This document shows positions 23,240 to 31,400 of a stretch of 40,648 nt of DNA, piece after piece. The notes below the pieces were generated by a model that saw only the letters and a list, made by a program, of their open reading frames with translations, was not told the DNA's origin and did not search any database. Made by a program: the position numbers and the translations under genes. The DNA comes from Chryseobacterium populi (GTDB lineage: Bacteria > Bacteroidota > Bacteroidia > Flavobacteriales > Weeksellaceae). Position 1 is the stretch's first letter, and the number at the start of each line of letters is the position of its first letter. The stretch covers positions 1-40,648 of the forward strand of contig NZ_AKJY01000028.1 of the NCBI RefSeq assembly GCF_000282115.1, read 5' to 3'.

Positions 23240-24895
23240 TTAATGTCCTTTTTCTCTCATGATTTTATTTAATTTTTTTAACATTGAAAGCCCTAATAAC
23301 GTAGCAAACATTAATAAAGCGAAGTTGACAAGAAAATAATTTATTTTATTGTCATAGCTGTACCAGGTACTTGCCAGAATTCCTGAAAGCTTGTTTCCTA
23401 CGGAGTTGGCAAGGAAAAATCCACCCATCATCAAAGCTGTAATTCTTACAGGTGAAAGTTTGGAAACAAAAGATAATCCCATTGGGGAAAGACAAAGCTC
23501 ACCTACAGTAATTACCCCGTAACCGGCTACTAACCACCATGAAGAAACCTTTACAGCTCCATTGTCTCCGGCCATTACAGCCAATGCCATTACTAAGCAT
23601 GATAACCCGGAAATGAATAATCCTAAAACAATTTTTGTCGGAGTCAGCGGTTCTTTTCCTTTTCGTCTCAGCATAGCCCAGAATCCCACGATGACCGGTG
23701 TTAAGGCAATCACCCAAAACGGATTGATGGATTGGAATAATTCCGTATTGTATAAATAGACTTTACTTTCAGGATTTTTTTCTAATTCTGCACGTTGCTT
23801 AGAGGAAATATTTTTAAAATAAATATCTTTTCCCTGTTCCTTAATTGTGTTTCCGTCTTTATCTTTTTGGGACTGGAACTGGTCATCATAAACAGGAACT
23901 TCTTTGTTTTCATAGCTTTTTCCGTCAACCATATAAATTTCTTCCAATGGTTTTTCTACGGATGCAGGAACACTCCTGTCGGTATAATAATTAGCCCATC
24001 TTGTCAATGCTGTTCCATTCTGTTTGAAAACTGCCCAGAAGAACATACTGATTAAAAATACGGAAAGCAAAGCTCCGATTGAAGACTTTTCTTCCGGTTT
24101 TGCTTTAAAATAAAGGGATGCATAAAAATAGATAACAGGAACACAGGCAAAAATAAAGGCATCAGTGCTGTCACTTCCGAAAATATTTCCCGGGACAAAC
24201 CAGCCGATAGCTCCTGCAATAATAGCAGGCAGGAAAACTTTCATTAAGATTTCTGAAAGTTTTGTATCACCTTCCTGTACGGGTTTCATCTGTGCTGCAT
24301 GGATGTAATGTTTTCTTCCGATGGTAAAAATCACCATCCCGATCAGCATTCCCACTCCGGCAGTGATGAAAGCTTCACCCCAACCGAATTTATTACGCAT
24401 GAAAGCGGCAATGATATTACATATAAATGCCCCGATATTGATTCCCATGTAGAAAATGTTGTACCCGGAATCTTTATTGGCTTTATATGGCTCTTCAGAA
24501 TAAAGATTTCCCAGCAAGGTAGAAATAGTAGGCTTAAAAAAACCGTTTCCTATGATGATTAATGCTAAAGAGCCGTAAAATAGGGGTAATTCTTTGAAAA
24601 CTCCCATCCCGATATATCCTGCGGCCATCAGAATACCTCCTAAATAAATCGATTTGATATATCCTAAAATCCTGTCAGCTAAAAATCCACCGATAAAAGG
24701 AGTAAGATAAGTTAAAGCGATGTAAGTTCCGAAAATGTCATCTGCAGTTTTGTCGGGAAGTCCAAGCCCTCCTTTTAAACCGGTTGGTTCAATCACATAC
24801 AAAACAAAAATTCCGAGAATCAGATAATACCCGAAACGTTCCCACATTTCCGTAAAGAAGAGGAAAGGCAATCCCTTAGGATGTTTAGTCTTCAT
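23240..24895 (-). CDS. POT/PTR2 family oligopeptide transporter (third paralogue)
   Basis: ATG 24895 is chosen (551 residues, MKTKHPKGLPFLFFTEMWER), since the frame's upstream TTG at 24910 would overlap the leader. Signatures include FTEMWERFGYYLILGIFVLY, GGFLADRILGYIKS, FFKPTISTLLGNLY, FYMGINIGAFICN and GELCLSPMGLSFVSKL. A periplasmic or cytosolic insert at about 330-385 (VDGKSYENKEVPVYDDQFQS...) is rich in charged residues and is absent from the first paralogue. Substrate range may therefore differ. Confidence 0.92.
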   Translation of the reverse strand: MKTKHPKGLPFLFFTEMWERFGYYLILGIFVLYVIEPTGLKGGLGLPDKTADDIFGTYIALTYLTPFIGGFLADRILGYIKSIYLGGILMAAGYIGMGVFKELPLFYGSLALIIIGNGFFKPTISTLLGNLYSEEPYKANKDSGYNIFYMGINIGAFICNIIAAFMRNKFGWGEAFITAGVGMLIGMVIFTIGRKHYIHAAQMKPVQEGDTKLSEILMKVFLPAIIAGAIGWFVPGNIFGSDSTDAFIFACVPVIYFYASLYFKAKPEEKSSIGALLSVFLISMFFWAVFKQNGTALTRWANYYTDRSVPASVEKPLEEIYMVDGKSYENKEVPVYDDQFQSQKDKDGNTIKEQGKDIYFKNISSKQRAELEKNPESKVYLYNTELFQSINPFWVIALTPVIVGFWAMLRRKGKEPLTPTKIVLGLFISGLSCLVMALAVMAGDNGAVKVSSWWLVAGYGVITVGELCLSPMGLSFVSKLSPVRITALMMGGFFLANSVGNKLSGILASTWYSYDNKINYFLVNFALLMFATLLGLSMLKKLNKIMREKGH

Positions 24896-24916
24896 ATTTT
24901 CAAGTTTCAAATTTCA

Positions 24917-24924
24917 CAAATATA
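24917..24924 (-). promoter_or_regulatory. -7 box of the third POT gene
   Basis: TATATTTG on the minus strand, 22 bases before the ATG at 24895. It is identical to the box before the second POT gene. Confidence 0.5.
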
Positions 24925-24953
24925 AAATTTTAAAAACAATAATCGAATTTTAT

Positions 24954-24961
24954 TAACTTTG
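24954..24961 (+). promoter_or_regulatory. -7 box of the toxin-antitoxin pair
   Basis: TAACTTTG matches TAnnTTTG and lies 18 bases before the antitoxin ATG at 24980. It is divergent from the POT promoter 30 bases away. Confidence 0.5.
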
Positions 24962-24979
24962 AATAAAATAAACCGAATT

Positions 24980-25225
24980 ATGAATACCGTATTCCACTTA
25001 TCCTCTGCTGACGAAATTAACGAAGATTTAATTAGAAGCATAAAAGCTGCATTTAAAAATAAACCAATTTCAGTAACAATTGAGGAAGATTTTTCCATTC
25101 CTAATTGGCAAAAAGAAGAGGTAAAAAGAAGGGCTCAATATGCAAAAGAAAATCCGGAATCTCTTTTGGATTTTGATAATTTCATTGAAAATTTTGAGAG
25201 AAAATTGTTAGATGAAAAGAGTTAA
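24980..25225 (+). CDS. Type II antitoxin
   Basis: ATG 24980 is chosen over a TTG at 24959, giving 81 residues. The N-terminal half (MNTVFHLSSADEINEDLIRS IKAAFKN) resembles the short DNA-binding start of small antitoxins. The C-terminal half is acidic and helical (ENPESLLDFDNFIENFERKL), as toxin-neutralising tails are. It overlaps the RelE/ParE-type toxin gene by 14 bases. No named antitoxin family is asserted. Such proteins bind their toxin and repress their own promoter. Confidence 0.75.
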   Translation: MNTVFHLSSADEINEDLIRSIKAAFKNKPISVTIEEDFSIPNWQKEEVKRRAQYAKENPESLLDFDNFIENFERKLLDEKS

Positions 25226-25517
25226 AGTGGTTATTTCCGAAAATGCAGATTTTGATTTAAAGGAGATTACTGATTGGTATAATGCAAGAAATAAAAAGTT
25301 AATTTGGATATTTTTAAAAGATTTAAAAGAAAAAGTTAAACATATTTCCGGAAATCCCTTAGCGTGTGAAATAAGATATGAAAATTTTAGAATAGTATTT
25401 TTAAAGAAGTTTCCTTTTGGAATTCATTATTTTTACGACGAAGAGGAAAATTTAATTGAAATATATTCCGTCTTTCATACTTCCAGAGATCCTGAAAATT
25501 GGAAAGCAAGAAAATAA
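25212..25517 (+). CDS. RelE/ParE family toxin
   Basis: The 101-residue basic protein has the RelE/ParE fold pattern: VKVVISENADFDLKEITDWY, then FLKDLKEKVKHISGNPLACE, IRYENFRIVFLKKFPFGIHY and the end IEIYSVFHTSRDPENWKAR. The conserved Arg near RYENFRIV and the C-terminal HTSRDP match ParE/RelE toxins. ParE members poison gyrase and RelE members cut mRNA on ribosomes; the sequence alone does not decide which. A shared terminator follows. Confidence 0.85.
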   Translation: MKRVKVVISENADFDLKEITDWYNARNKKLIWIFLKDLKEKVKHISGNPLACEIRYENFRIVFLKKFPFGIHYFYDEEENLIEIYSVFHTSRDPENWKARK

Positions 25518-25552
25518 AAATCCGAATCTTACATTGAAGATCCGGATTTTTT
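25516..25552. terminator. Bidirectional terminator between the toxin and dipeptidyl peptidase genes
   Basis: AAATCCG-A-ATCT and AGAT-C-CGGATTT pair across a short loop, with a single mismatch. It is flanked by A and T runs and serves two convergent genes. Confidence 0.75.
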
Positions 25553-25575
25553 ATTTATTAAATTTTAAATGGATT

Positions 25576-27705
25576 TTACAAATTCTCCAAGATAAAATCA
25601 GTCATTTTCTGATATAGCTGCGGTCTTGTCTGTCCACCATAAATTCCGTGATTTTTATCCGGGTAAGCCATGAAATCAAACTGTTTTTTGTTTTGAATCA
25701 ATGCTTCCGAGAATTCCATGGAATTTTGGAAATGTACGTTGTCATCAGCAGTTCCATGAATTAAAAGTAATTTTCCTTTTAATAAATTAGCATATTCAGT
25801 AGGAGAGTTTTTATCATATCCGTCAGCATTTTCCTGAGGTGTTCTCATAAACCTTTCCGTATAGACCGAATCGTAATATCTCCAGTTCGTTACCGGGGCA
25901 ACTGCGATTCCGGCTTTGAAAACATCAGCACCTTTTGTCATGGCTAAACTCGTCATGTATCCTCCGAAGCTCCATCCGAACATACCGATTCTGCTTTTGT
26001 CGATATAAGACTGGTTTCCGAACCATTTTGCTGCAGTGATCTGGTCTTCAATCTCATATTTCCCTAAATTCATATACGTCACTTTTTTGAATTTAGCTCC
26101 TTTATACCCGGTTCCTCGTCCGTCAACACAAGCTACGATATAGCCTTTCTGAACCAGATGATTGAACCATAACGCATTTCCCTGATCCCATGAGTTGGCA
26201 ACCTGCTGAGAACCCGGCCCTGAATACTGGTACATAAATAATGGGTATTTCTTATTGGGATCAAAGTTTTTAGGCTTCATGATCCATGCATTCATCTGGT
26301 CTCCCACTGAATTTGGAATCGTTATGAATTCTTTATCAACGAAATTATCAGCCTTCAGTTTTTGAAGTTGTTCGTTATTATTCTGAAGCTCCTTTACTGT
26401 TTTTCCGTTACCGTCTTTTAAGATAAAAGTGTAAGGTTTTGCAGCGGTAGAAGAGGTTTCGATGAAATAATTATAGTTTTTACTGAAATTGGCAGAGTTA
26501 TTTCCTTCTGCGTTAGAGATCAGCTGAGATTTTCCGTTTTCGATATTGATCTTGGAAACCACTTTGTTGATGCTTCCTTTTTCAGTAGTTTGAACATAGA
26601 TTTCTTTAGATCTCGGGTTGTAACCATAATAATCCGTTACTTCCCAATTTCCTTTTGTTACCTGTTTTTTCAGTTTGCCGTCTTTATCATACCAGTATAA
26701 ATGACGGTTTCCGTCCCTTTCAGAGCCCCAAAGGAAAGAATCATCTTCCAGGAATTCTAAAGTCGGACTATCCGTATCGATCCATTTTTCATCAGTTTCT
26801 GTAAATAATTTCTGAACGGCCCCTGTTTTTGTATTTACCTTTAAAATGTCGGAAGCATTTTGAATTCTCTCGGAAGTAATTAAAACAATTTCATCCGGTT
26901 TTGCCGTCTGAATAACGTTTGGAATATAATAATGTTTAAAATTATCTAAACTGATTGCTGTTTTTTTACCACCATCCAAAAGATAAATGTAAGCTGAAAC
27001 TACAGAGTTTTTTTCTCCGGCTTTCGGGTACTTATAACGCATTTCTTTAGGGTAAAGTGATTTTCCGTAAATCGGAATGTAAATTTCCGGAACTTCACTT
27101 TCATCTAATTTAACGAAAACAATGGCATCGGAATTTTTCGTCCATTCATATAATCTGGTATGCCCGAATTCTTCTTCATAAACCCAGTCTGCTAACCCAT
27201 TCAGAATTTTATTTTTAACTCCGTCTTGTGTTATTTGGATGATTTTTCCTGAATTTAAATCCTGATAGAATAAATTATTTTCAGAAACAAAGGCTACTTT
27301 TGTTGCATCAGGTGAGAATCTGGGCTCCTGAACAGCTTTTCCGTCATTCAGGCTGATTGCTTTTCCTGATTTTAGATCTTTTACATCAAATTTTCCTAAA
27401 AATGAATGTCTGTAAATCTGCTCACTTTCTTTCAGCAAAAGAATTTTAGATTCATCATCAGAAAATTCATAGCTTTCATATTGGCCGTCTACAATATTTC
27501 CTTCTTTTTGAGAAGTCTTGTAAGAATATTTGGCGATTCCGGTAGGCTCAATCACGAGATAATTTTCACCGTTTTTCATTGAAGTAATTCCGGCGATGCC
27601 TTTTCCACGGTAATATCCTGAATATATTTTATCTAAAGTAATTTCCTGTGCTGATAGGCTTTGAAATGTAGCAGCAATGGTAAGCGTTAATAAGAATTTT
27701 TTCAT
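25576..27705 (-). CDS. Dipeptidyl peptidase IV (S9 family)
   Basis: The 709-residue enzyme has a signal peptide (KKFLLTLTIAATFQSLSAQ), a beta-propeller domain (about 40-450) and a C-terminal alpha/beta hydrolase domain. The catalytic triad is Ser579 in GWSFGGYMTS, Asp654 in GTADDNVHFQ and His686 in NHGIYGG. The DWVYEEEFG segment supplies the double-Glu motif that holds the substrate amino end. It removes X-Pro (and X-Ala) dipeptides from peptides in the periplasm. With three POT importers upstream, released dipeptides can be taken up; that link is inference. Confidence 0.93.
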   Translation of the reverse strand: MKKFLLTLTIAATFQSLSAQEITLDKIYSGYYRGKGIAGITSMKNGENYLVIEPTGIAKYSYKTSQKEGNIVDGQYESYEFSDDESKILLLKESEQIYRHSFLGKFDVKDLKSGKAISLNDGKAVQEPRFSPDATKVAFVSENNLFYQDLNSGKIIQITQDGVKNKILNGLADWVYEEEFGHTRLYEWTKNSDAIVFVKLDESEVPEIYIPIYGKSLYPKEMRYKYPKAGEKNSVVSAYIYLLDGGKKTAISLDNFKHYYIPNVIQTAKPDEIVLITSERIQNASDILKVNTKTGAVQKLFTETDEKWIDTDSPTLEFLEDDSFLWGSERDGNRHLYWYDKDGKLKKQVTKGNWEVTDYYGYNPRSKEIYVQTTEKGSINKVVSKINIENGKSQLISNAEGNNSANFSKNYNYFIETSSTAAKPYTFILKDGNGKTVKELQNNNEQLQKLKADNFVDKEFITIPNSVGDQMNAWIMKPKNFDPNKKYPLFMYQYSGPGSQQVANSWDQGNALWFNHLVQKGYIVACVDGRGTGYKGAKFKKVTYMNLGKYEIEDQITAAKWFGNQSYIDKSRIGMFGWSFGGYMTSLAMTKGADVFKAGIAVAPVTNWRYYDSVYTERFMRTPQENADGYDKNSPTEYANLLKGKLLLIHGTADDNVHFQNSMEFSEALIQNKKQFDFMAYPDKNHGIYGGQTRPQLYQKMTDFILENL

Positions 27706-27724
27706 TTCTAATTTTAATGGATTT

Positions 27725-27732
27725 CAAAGATA
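27725..27732 (-). promoter_or_regulatory. -7 box of the dipeptidyl peptidase gene
   Basis: TATCTTTG on the minus strand, 20 bases before the ATG at 27705. No -33 box at ideal spacing is seen. Confidence 0.5.
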
Positions 27733-27827
27733 ACAATTTTATCAAAATACATGAAAAAAAGCTTTCTTATACCCGCTTTGGCAAAAAAATTGAATAGATA
27801 TAGATACAATCAAGTTAAATAATAATT

Positions 27828-28301
27828 ATGGAAACAAATGCTTACAACCAGAAACTAAACCGTTATGTTTTAAATGACCGGATCGTTTACACAGGTTTTT
27901 CAAGTTTTAAAGATGCTGAAGAATGTGCCCATAAAAAAGGGGGAACATTGGTGGAAGTGGGTTTTAAAGATGGGAATGATAATCCTCAGATAACAGATGA
28001 TGCAGGACTTGTAGAAAAAAAACTCCATTATTATGTTGATGCAGGTGATGAGTACAGATTTATCCATTCATCAGATCCCGGATTCAGAAAATATGCAGAT
28101 GAGCTGCAGAAAATAAAGGCTAGTAACGATAAAACGAGTCCGGACGAAAGATATTTTGCCAATTTTGAAATTGAAAATATAGAAGACCCGATTATTGTGA
28201 TCAAAAATGGTCATCTGGAATCGGTGACATCCAGAGAGCGTTCAAAATATTTGAAGCATGCTAAAGTATATGAATTAGGGGTATCCTTACCAAAATCTTA
28301 A
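27828..28301 (+). CDS. Conserved unknown protein (157 aa)
   Basis: The soluble, charged protein has no signal peptide. Visible features are VYTGFSSFKDAEECAHKKGG TLVEVGFKDG near the start, a middle part HYYVDAGDEYRFIHSSDPGF, and IIVIKNGHLESVTSRERSKY near the end. I do not recognise the family. It lies 11 bases before a small basic DUF6496-type gene in the same direction, and the two share a terminator, so they form a small operon. Confidence 0.7.
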   Translation: METNAYNQKLNRYVLNDRIVYTGFSSFKDAEECAHKKGGTLVEVGFKDGNDNPQITDDAGLVEKKLHYYVDAGDEYRFIHSSDPGFRKYADELQKIKASNDKTSPDERYFANFEIENIEDPIIVIKNGHLESVTSRERSKYLKHAKVYELGVSLPKS

Positions 28302-28312
28302 AAAATAACATC

Positions 28313-28498
28313 ATGAGCAAGACAAAATATTCAGACAAAGCTCAGGACAAAGTAGGAAAAGTAATGCACGAGTTCAAGGAAGGGAAATTAAAATCTTCTT
28401 CCGGAAAGAAAGTGACAAGCAAAAAACAAGCTGTAGCTATCGGTATTTCCGAAGCCAGAGAAAAAGGGCTGAAAGTACCGAAGAAGAAAAAAGGTTAA
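28313..28498 (+). CDS. DUF6496-type small basic protein
   Basis: The 61-residue protein is lysine-rich: MSKTKYSDKAQDKVGKVMHE, then FKEGKLKSSSGKKVTSKKQA and IGISEAREKGLKVPKKKKG. The motif of a KxGKVMHEFK start, SSGKKVTSKKQAVAIGISEA and a poly-lysine end is typical of the DUF6496 family found in many soil bacteria. Function is unknown; nucleic-acid binding is a guess from charge. It is cotranscribed with the 157-residue unknown gene. Confidence 0.8.
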   Translation: MSKTKYSDKAQDKVGKVMHEFKEGKLKSSSGKKVTSKKQAVAIGISEAREKGLKVPKKKKG

Positions 28499-28504
28499 TT
28501 CTCA

Positions 28505-28548
28505 AAAAAGAGCGGGTTGAAAATTTTCAATCCGCTCTTTATTTTTTT
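28505..28548 (+). terminator. Terminator of the DUF6496 operon
   Basis: AAAGAGCGGGTTGAAA pairs with TTTCAATCCGCTCTTT (one G-T wobble), followed by ATTTTTTT. It may also serve the glucan phosphorylase gene converging from the other strand. Confidence 0.85.
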
Positions 28549-28588
28549 ACACAATAAATTTGTGATTTAGCTTTTCGCCATTTTATCT

Positions 28589-30247
28589 CTAGCTATTATA
28601 AAGCACTCTGTAATATTCATCAGCCATTCTATCACTGTTGAATTGGTCTTTTACATCATTCATTGCATTCTGCTGGATTTTTCTCCATCTGTCCGGGTTG
28701 TCATAATAGGTGGGCAGAATTTCATTTTCCAGGATTTCATATAATGTATTTAAATCGTAATTATCCTGTTCATAAATACTCATGCTTGAATAATCAGCTT
28801 TTGGAACAACAAAGGAATTTTCCCCATGTTTTGCAAATTCCGGAATCCAGCCATCATCTGTTGAAAGATTTACTGAACCATTCATTGCGGCTGTCATTCC
28901 GGAAGTTCCTGAAGCTTCTCTCGGAACCCTTGGGTTATTCAACCACAGATCTGAACCCTGTTTTAAAGACTTGCTCAAAGAAAGTTCATATCCCGTTAAA
29001 ACCGCCATATTCTTATGGTTTTTACTTTCCTCAACCAGTGTATTAAAGGTAGAGATTGCGGAATAATCCATTGGATAAGGCTTTCCGGACCAGATAACCT
29101 GTACCGGATATTTAGGGTTATTTAATAATTTATAAAAACGCTCTTTATCATGTAAAAGTAAATCTGCACGTTTGTAGCCTGCAAACCTTCTTGCCCAGAC
29201 AATAGTGAAAACGTTGGGGTTGAATAAATTCCCTGTCTGATCGGCAACGATAGTGAAAAGTCTCTTTTTTAAATGCTTTTTACGGTAGTCGAAAACGGTT
29301 GCATCGTTTTCATCTTTGGAATTATAAAGAGGTTTATCAGACCAGTATTTAAATTCCTGGGCATTGGTAATAGAAGTGATTTCACAGATTCCCGGATATT
29401 TGCTCCACATTGCTCTTGAAACAACGCCATGAAGCCGGGATACGCCATTGGCAATTCTTGCCATTTTCAAGGCGCAAAGTGAGTGGTTGAAGCGGTCATC
29501 ATCAGCACCTTCGATGCTTTTTATTTCTTCCATGCTGAAACCTGAAAAGTAGGACATGTCATAGCATAGTTTCATGTTATGTTTTTCATTTCCGGCTTCT
29601 TCAGGAGTATGGGTGGTGAAAACCAGTTTTTCTTTTACCTTATTGAGATCACCGTTGTATTTTTTTAATAAATGAAATGCAGCCGGAAGCCCATGAGCTT
29701 CGTTAAGATGATAAGTATCCCTTTCAAAATTCATTTCATCCAATAATTTTGCCCCTCCTTTTCCCAGTAAAATATACTGTGCCAGTTTTGTAGATTCGTT
29801 GGCATCATATAATTTGTGGCAGATTGTTTTGGAAATATGATCATTTTCAGGAACATCCGTTGAAAGGAAGAACATAGGTGCCGTATTGAAAATTTCAGGA
29901 TCCAGGTACCAGACCTTCACCCAAACCGGAGCACTGTGAATTTCAATCTGAAATTTTATTCCCGTATCCTCAAGGAAGCTGTACATTTTTCTGGTCCAGA
30001 CAGGCTGTAGCGTCTGGTCGTGGTTTCTCGCCTGATCATAATACCCGAATTTCCAAAGAATCCCGATCCCGATCAGGTCCTGCTTCAGGTTGTAGGCACT
30101 TCTCATATGAGAGCCCGCCAGAAATCCCAATCCGCCGGAATATATCTTTAAAACCTGCTCAAGGGCAAATTCCATTGAAAAATAAGCAACTCTTTTAGAG
30201 TATAGAGGGTTGATGCTATAAGGTATTTTAAAATTTTTAAAATCCAT
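28589..30247 (-). CDS. Short alpha-glucan phosphorylase homologue (GT35) lacking the PLP lysine
   Basis: The 552-residue protein belongs to the GT35/alpha-glucan family phosphorylase group (YFSMEFALEQVLKIYSGGLG, LNEAHGLPAAFHLLKKY, FTTHTPEEAGNEKHNM, RRFAGYKRADLLLHDKERF). It is shorter than classical glycogen phosphorylase (about 800 residues). The region that carries the pyridoxal-phosphate lysine in classical enzymes (EASGxxNMK) reads EASGTSGMTAAMNG, with Thr in the lysine's place. The DNA there is clear (ATG ACA GCC). It is therefore uncertain that it is a PLP-dependent phosphorylase. A glucan-handling role is likely. glgA lies 10 kb away. Confidence 0.8.
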   Translation of the reverse strand: MDFKNFKIPYSINPLYSKRVAYFSMEFALEQVLKIYSGGLGFLAGSHMRSAYNLKQDLIGIGILWKFGYYDQARNHDQTLQPVWTRKMYSFLEDTGIKFQIEIHSAPVWVKVWYLDPEIFNTAPMFFLSTDVPENDHISKTICHKLYDANESTKLAQYILLGKGGAKLLDEMNFERDTYHLNEAHGLPAAFHLLKKYNGDLNKVKEKLVFTTHTPEEAGNEKHNMKLCYDMSYFSGFSMEEIKSIEGADDDRFNHSLCALKMARIANGVSRLHGVVSRAMWSKYPGICEITSITNAQEFKYWSDKPLYNSKDENDATVFDYRKKHLKKRLFTIVADQTGNLFNPNVFTIVWARRFAGYKRADLLLHDKERFYKLLNNPKYPVQVIWSGKPYPMDYSAISTFNTLVEESKNHKNMAVLTGYELSLSKSLKQGSDLWLNNPRVPREASGTSGMTAAMNGSVNLSTDDGWIPEFAKHGENSFVVPKADYSSMSIYEQDNYDLNTLYEILENEILPTYYDNPDRWRKIQQNAMNDVKDQFNSDRMADEYYRVLYNS

Positions 30248-30273
30248 GAATCACAGTTTTATATTTGAAGGGG

Positions 30274-30281
30274 CAAAGGTA
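30274..30281 (-). promoter_or_regulatory. -7 box of the GT35 gene
   Basis: TACCTTTG on the minus strand, 27 bases before the ATG at 30247. Confidence 0.45.
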
Positions 30282-30447
30282 TTGATTATGAAAATAAACT
30301 CTACATTAATTATATGATAAATTATTTTTAAAAGTATCTGTTGAATAGTTTTTTTGCTTACCTTTAAGTGTAAATTTTTGATAATCAAAAGCTTCATAGT
30401 GAAGTCCTGAATGTTAAGTACGATCTGTCAACTCTAAAAAACCGGTC

Positions 30448-31245
30448 ATGAAAAAGGTGTTTTCCGACGAAGATTTAATTAAGAATCTGAGCTTATATTA
30501 CCTGAATCGACATTTGAAAAAAAAGCCGATAGAGAAGTATCACCGTACTATAGATGAATCTCCGCTTCATGACAGGGAAAAATATAAAAAGAAGTCTGAG
30601 ATTTTACTCCTTAATTCTTTCATGCATCATTTCCCTGAAGTGAAATTTGAAAACCTTACCTGCGAAAGTCCTGACTTTATCGCGAAATTCAACGACAAAA
30701 AAATAGGAATCGAGCTTACGGAAGTAATCAATCATCTGGAAATGAAGAAGGTTGAAAGCAATTTAAATAAGATGTTCCGTCAGGCAGAAATATTATTAGA
30801 ACAGGAAGACACTACGAAATATCGTGGTGTTTATTTTTTAGAATTCCATCCGAATATTAAGTTCGATCATCTTGAAGAGCAACAGGAAAACGTACTCAGT
30901 ATTTATAAAAGCATCAAGAAAAATAAAGCGGTAGGCTGCGTAAAAAGCGTCAGAAAATCTTTCCACCGCAGAAATGTTTTCATCACTCATGAATACAGTA
31001 TGAATCTTTTTGATGAGCTTTGTTCTGAGAAAATTTTAGAACTGATTGAAAAGAAAAACGAAAAATTTCCCTATTACGATACTTCTGTTGATGAATGTTG
31101 GCTGGTGATTGTTTCCGATATGAATTCCATTGCATCACGATATACCTTTATCCAGGATAAAGAACACCTGGAAGAAGTGAAAAGCCCTTTTCATAAGATT
31201 TTCCACCTTGAAAACCTTTGTGGTAATATAACGAGTATTAAATAA
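30448..31245 (+). CDS. Unknown protein with a possible PD-(D/E)XK-like core
   Basis: The 265-residue soluble protein is rich in charged residues. At about residues 59-86 the pattern HFPEVKFENLTCESPDFIAK followed by KIGIELTEVINH resembles the core of PD-(D/E)XK nuclease-like proteins, with Asp in PDF and Glu in IELTEV but Thr where the motif lysine usually sits. The later part has YRGVYFLEFHPNIKFDH and DECWLVIVSDMNS. I do not recognise a named family. It is a single gene with about 200 bp of AT-rich DNA on each side and no partner restriction or toxin gene. Confidence 0.6.
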   Translation: MKKVFSDEDLIKNLSLYYLNRHLKKKPIEKYHRTIDESPLHDREKYKKKSEILLLNSFMHHFPEVKFENLTCESPDFIAKFNDKKIGIELTEVINHLEMKKVESNLNKMFRQAEILLEQEDTTKYRGVYFLEFHPNIKFDHLEEQQENVLSIYKSIKKNKAVGCVKSVRKSFHRRNVFITHEYSMNLFDELCSEKILELIEKKNEKFPYYDTSVDECWLVIVSDMNSIASRYTFIQDKEHLEEVKSPFHKIFHLENLCGNITSIK

Positions 31246-31334
31246 TTCAAATTTTAATACAGCAATAAATCTGCCTTTTTTATTAAAATAATTCAATAAT
31301 TTGATATTTCTGTTATTTTTAATAGAATTATATT

Positions 31335-31342
31335 TATCTTTG
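31335..31342 (+). promoter_or_regulatory. -7 box of the T9SS cargo gene
   Basis: TATCTTTG matches TAnnTTTG, about 60 bases before the ATG at 31401. A TTG at 31301 is too far upstream to be a normal -33 box. Confidence 0.45.
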
Positions 31343-31400
31343 AAATATATGGTATATATTGATTTAATTTATGATTAATTTTTAATAAAACATGTATTTT

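Noticed and set aside
21288..25000. Composite transposon bracketed by the DUF1016 fragment and the toxin-antitoxin pair
   Set aside because: No transposase, terminal inverted repeats or target duplications were seen at either end; the two are probably independent events.
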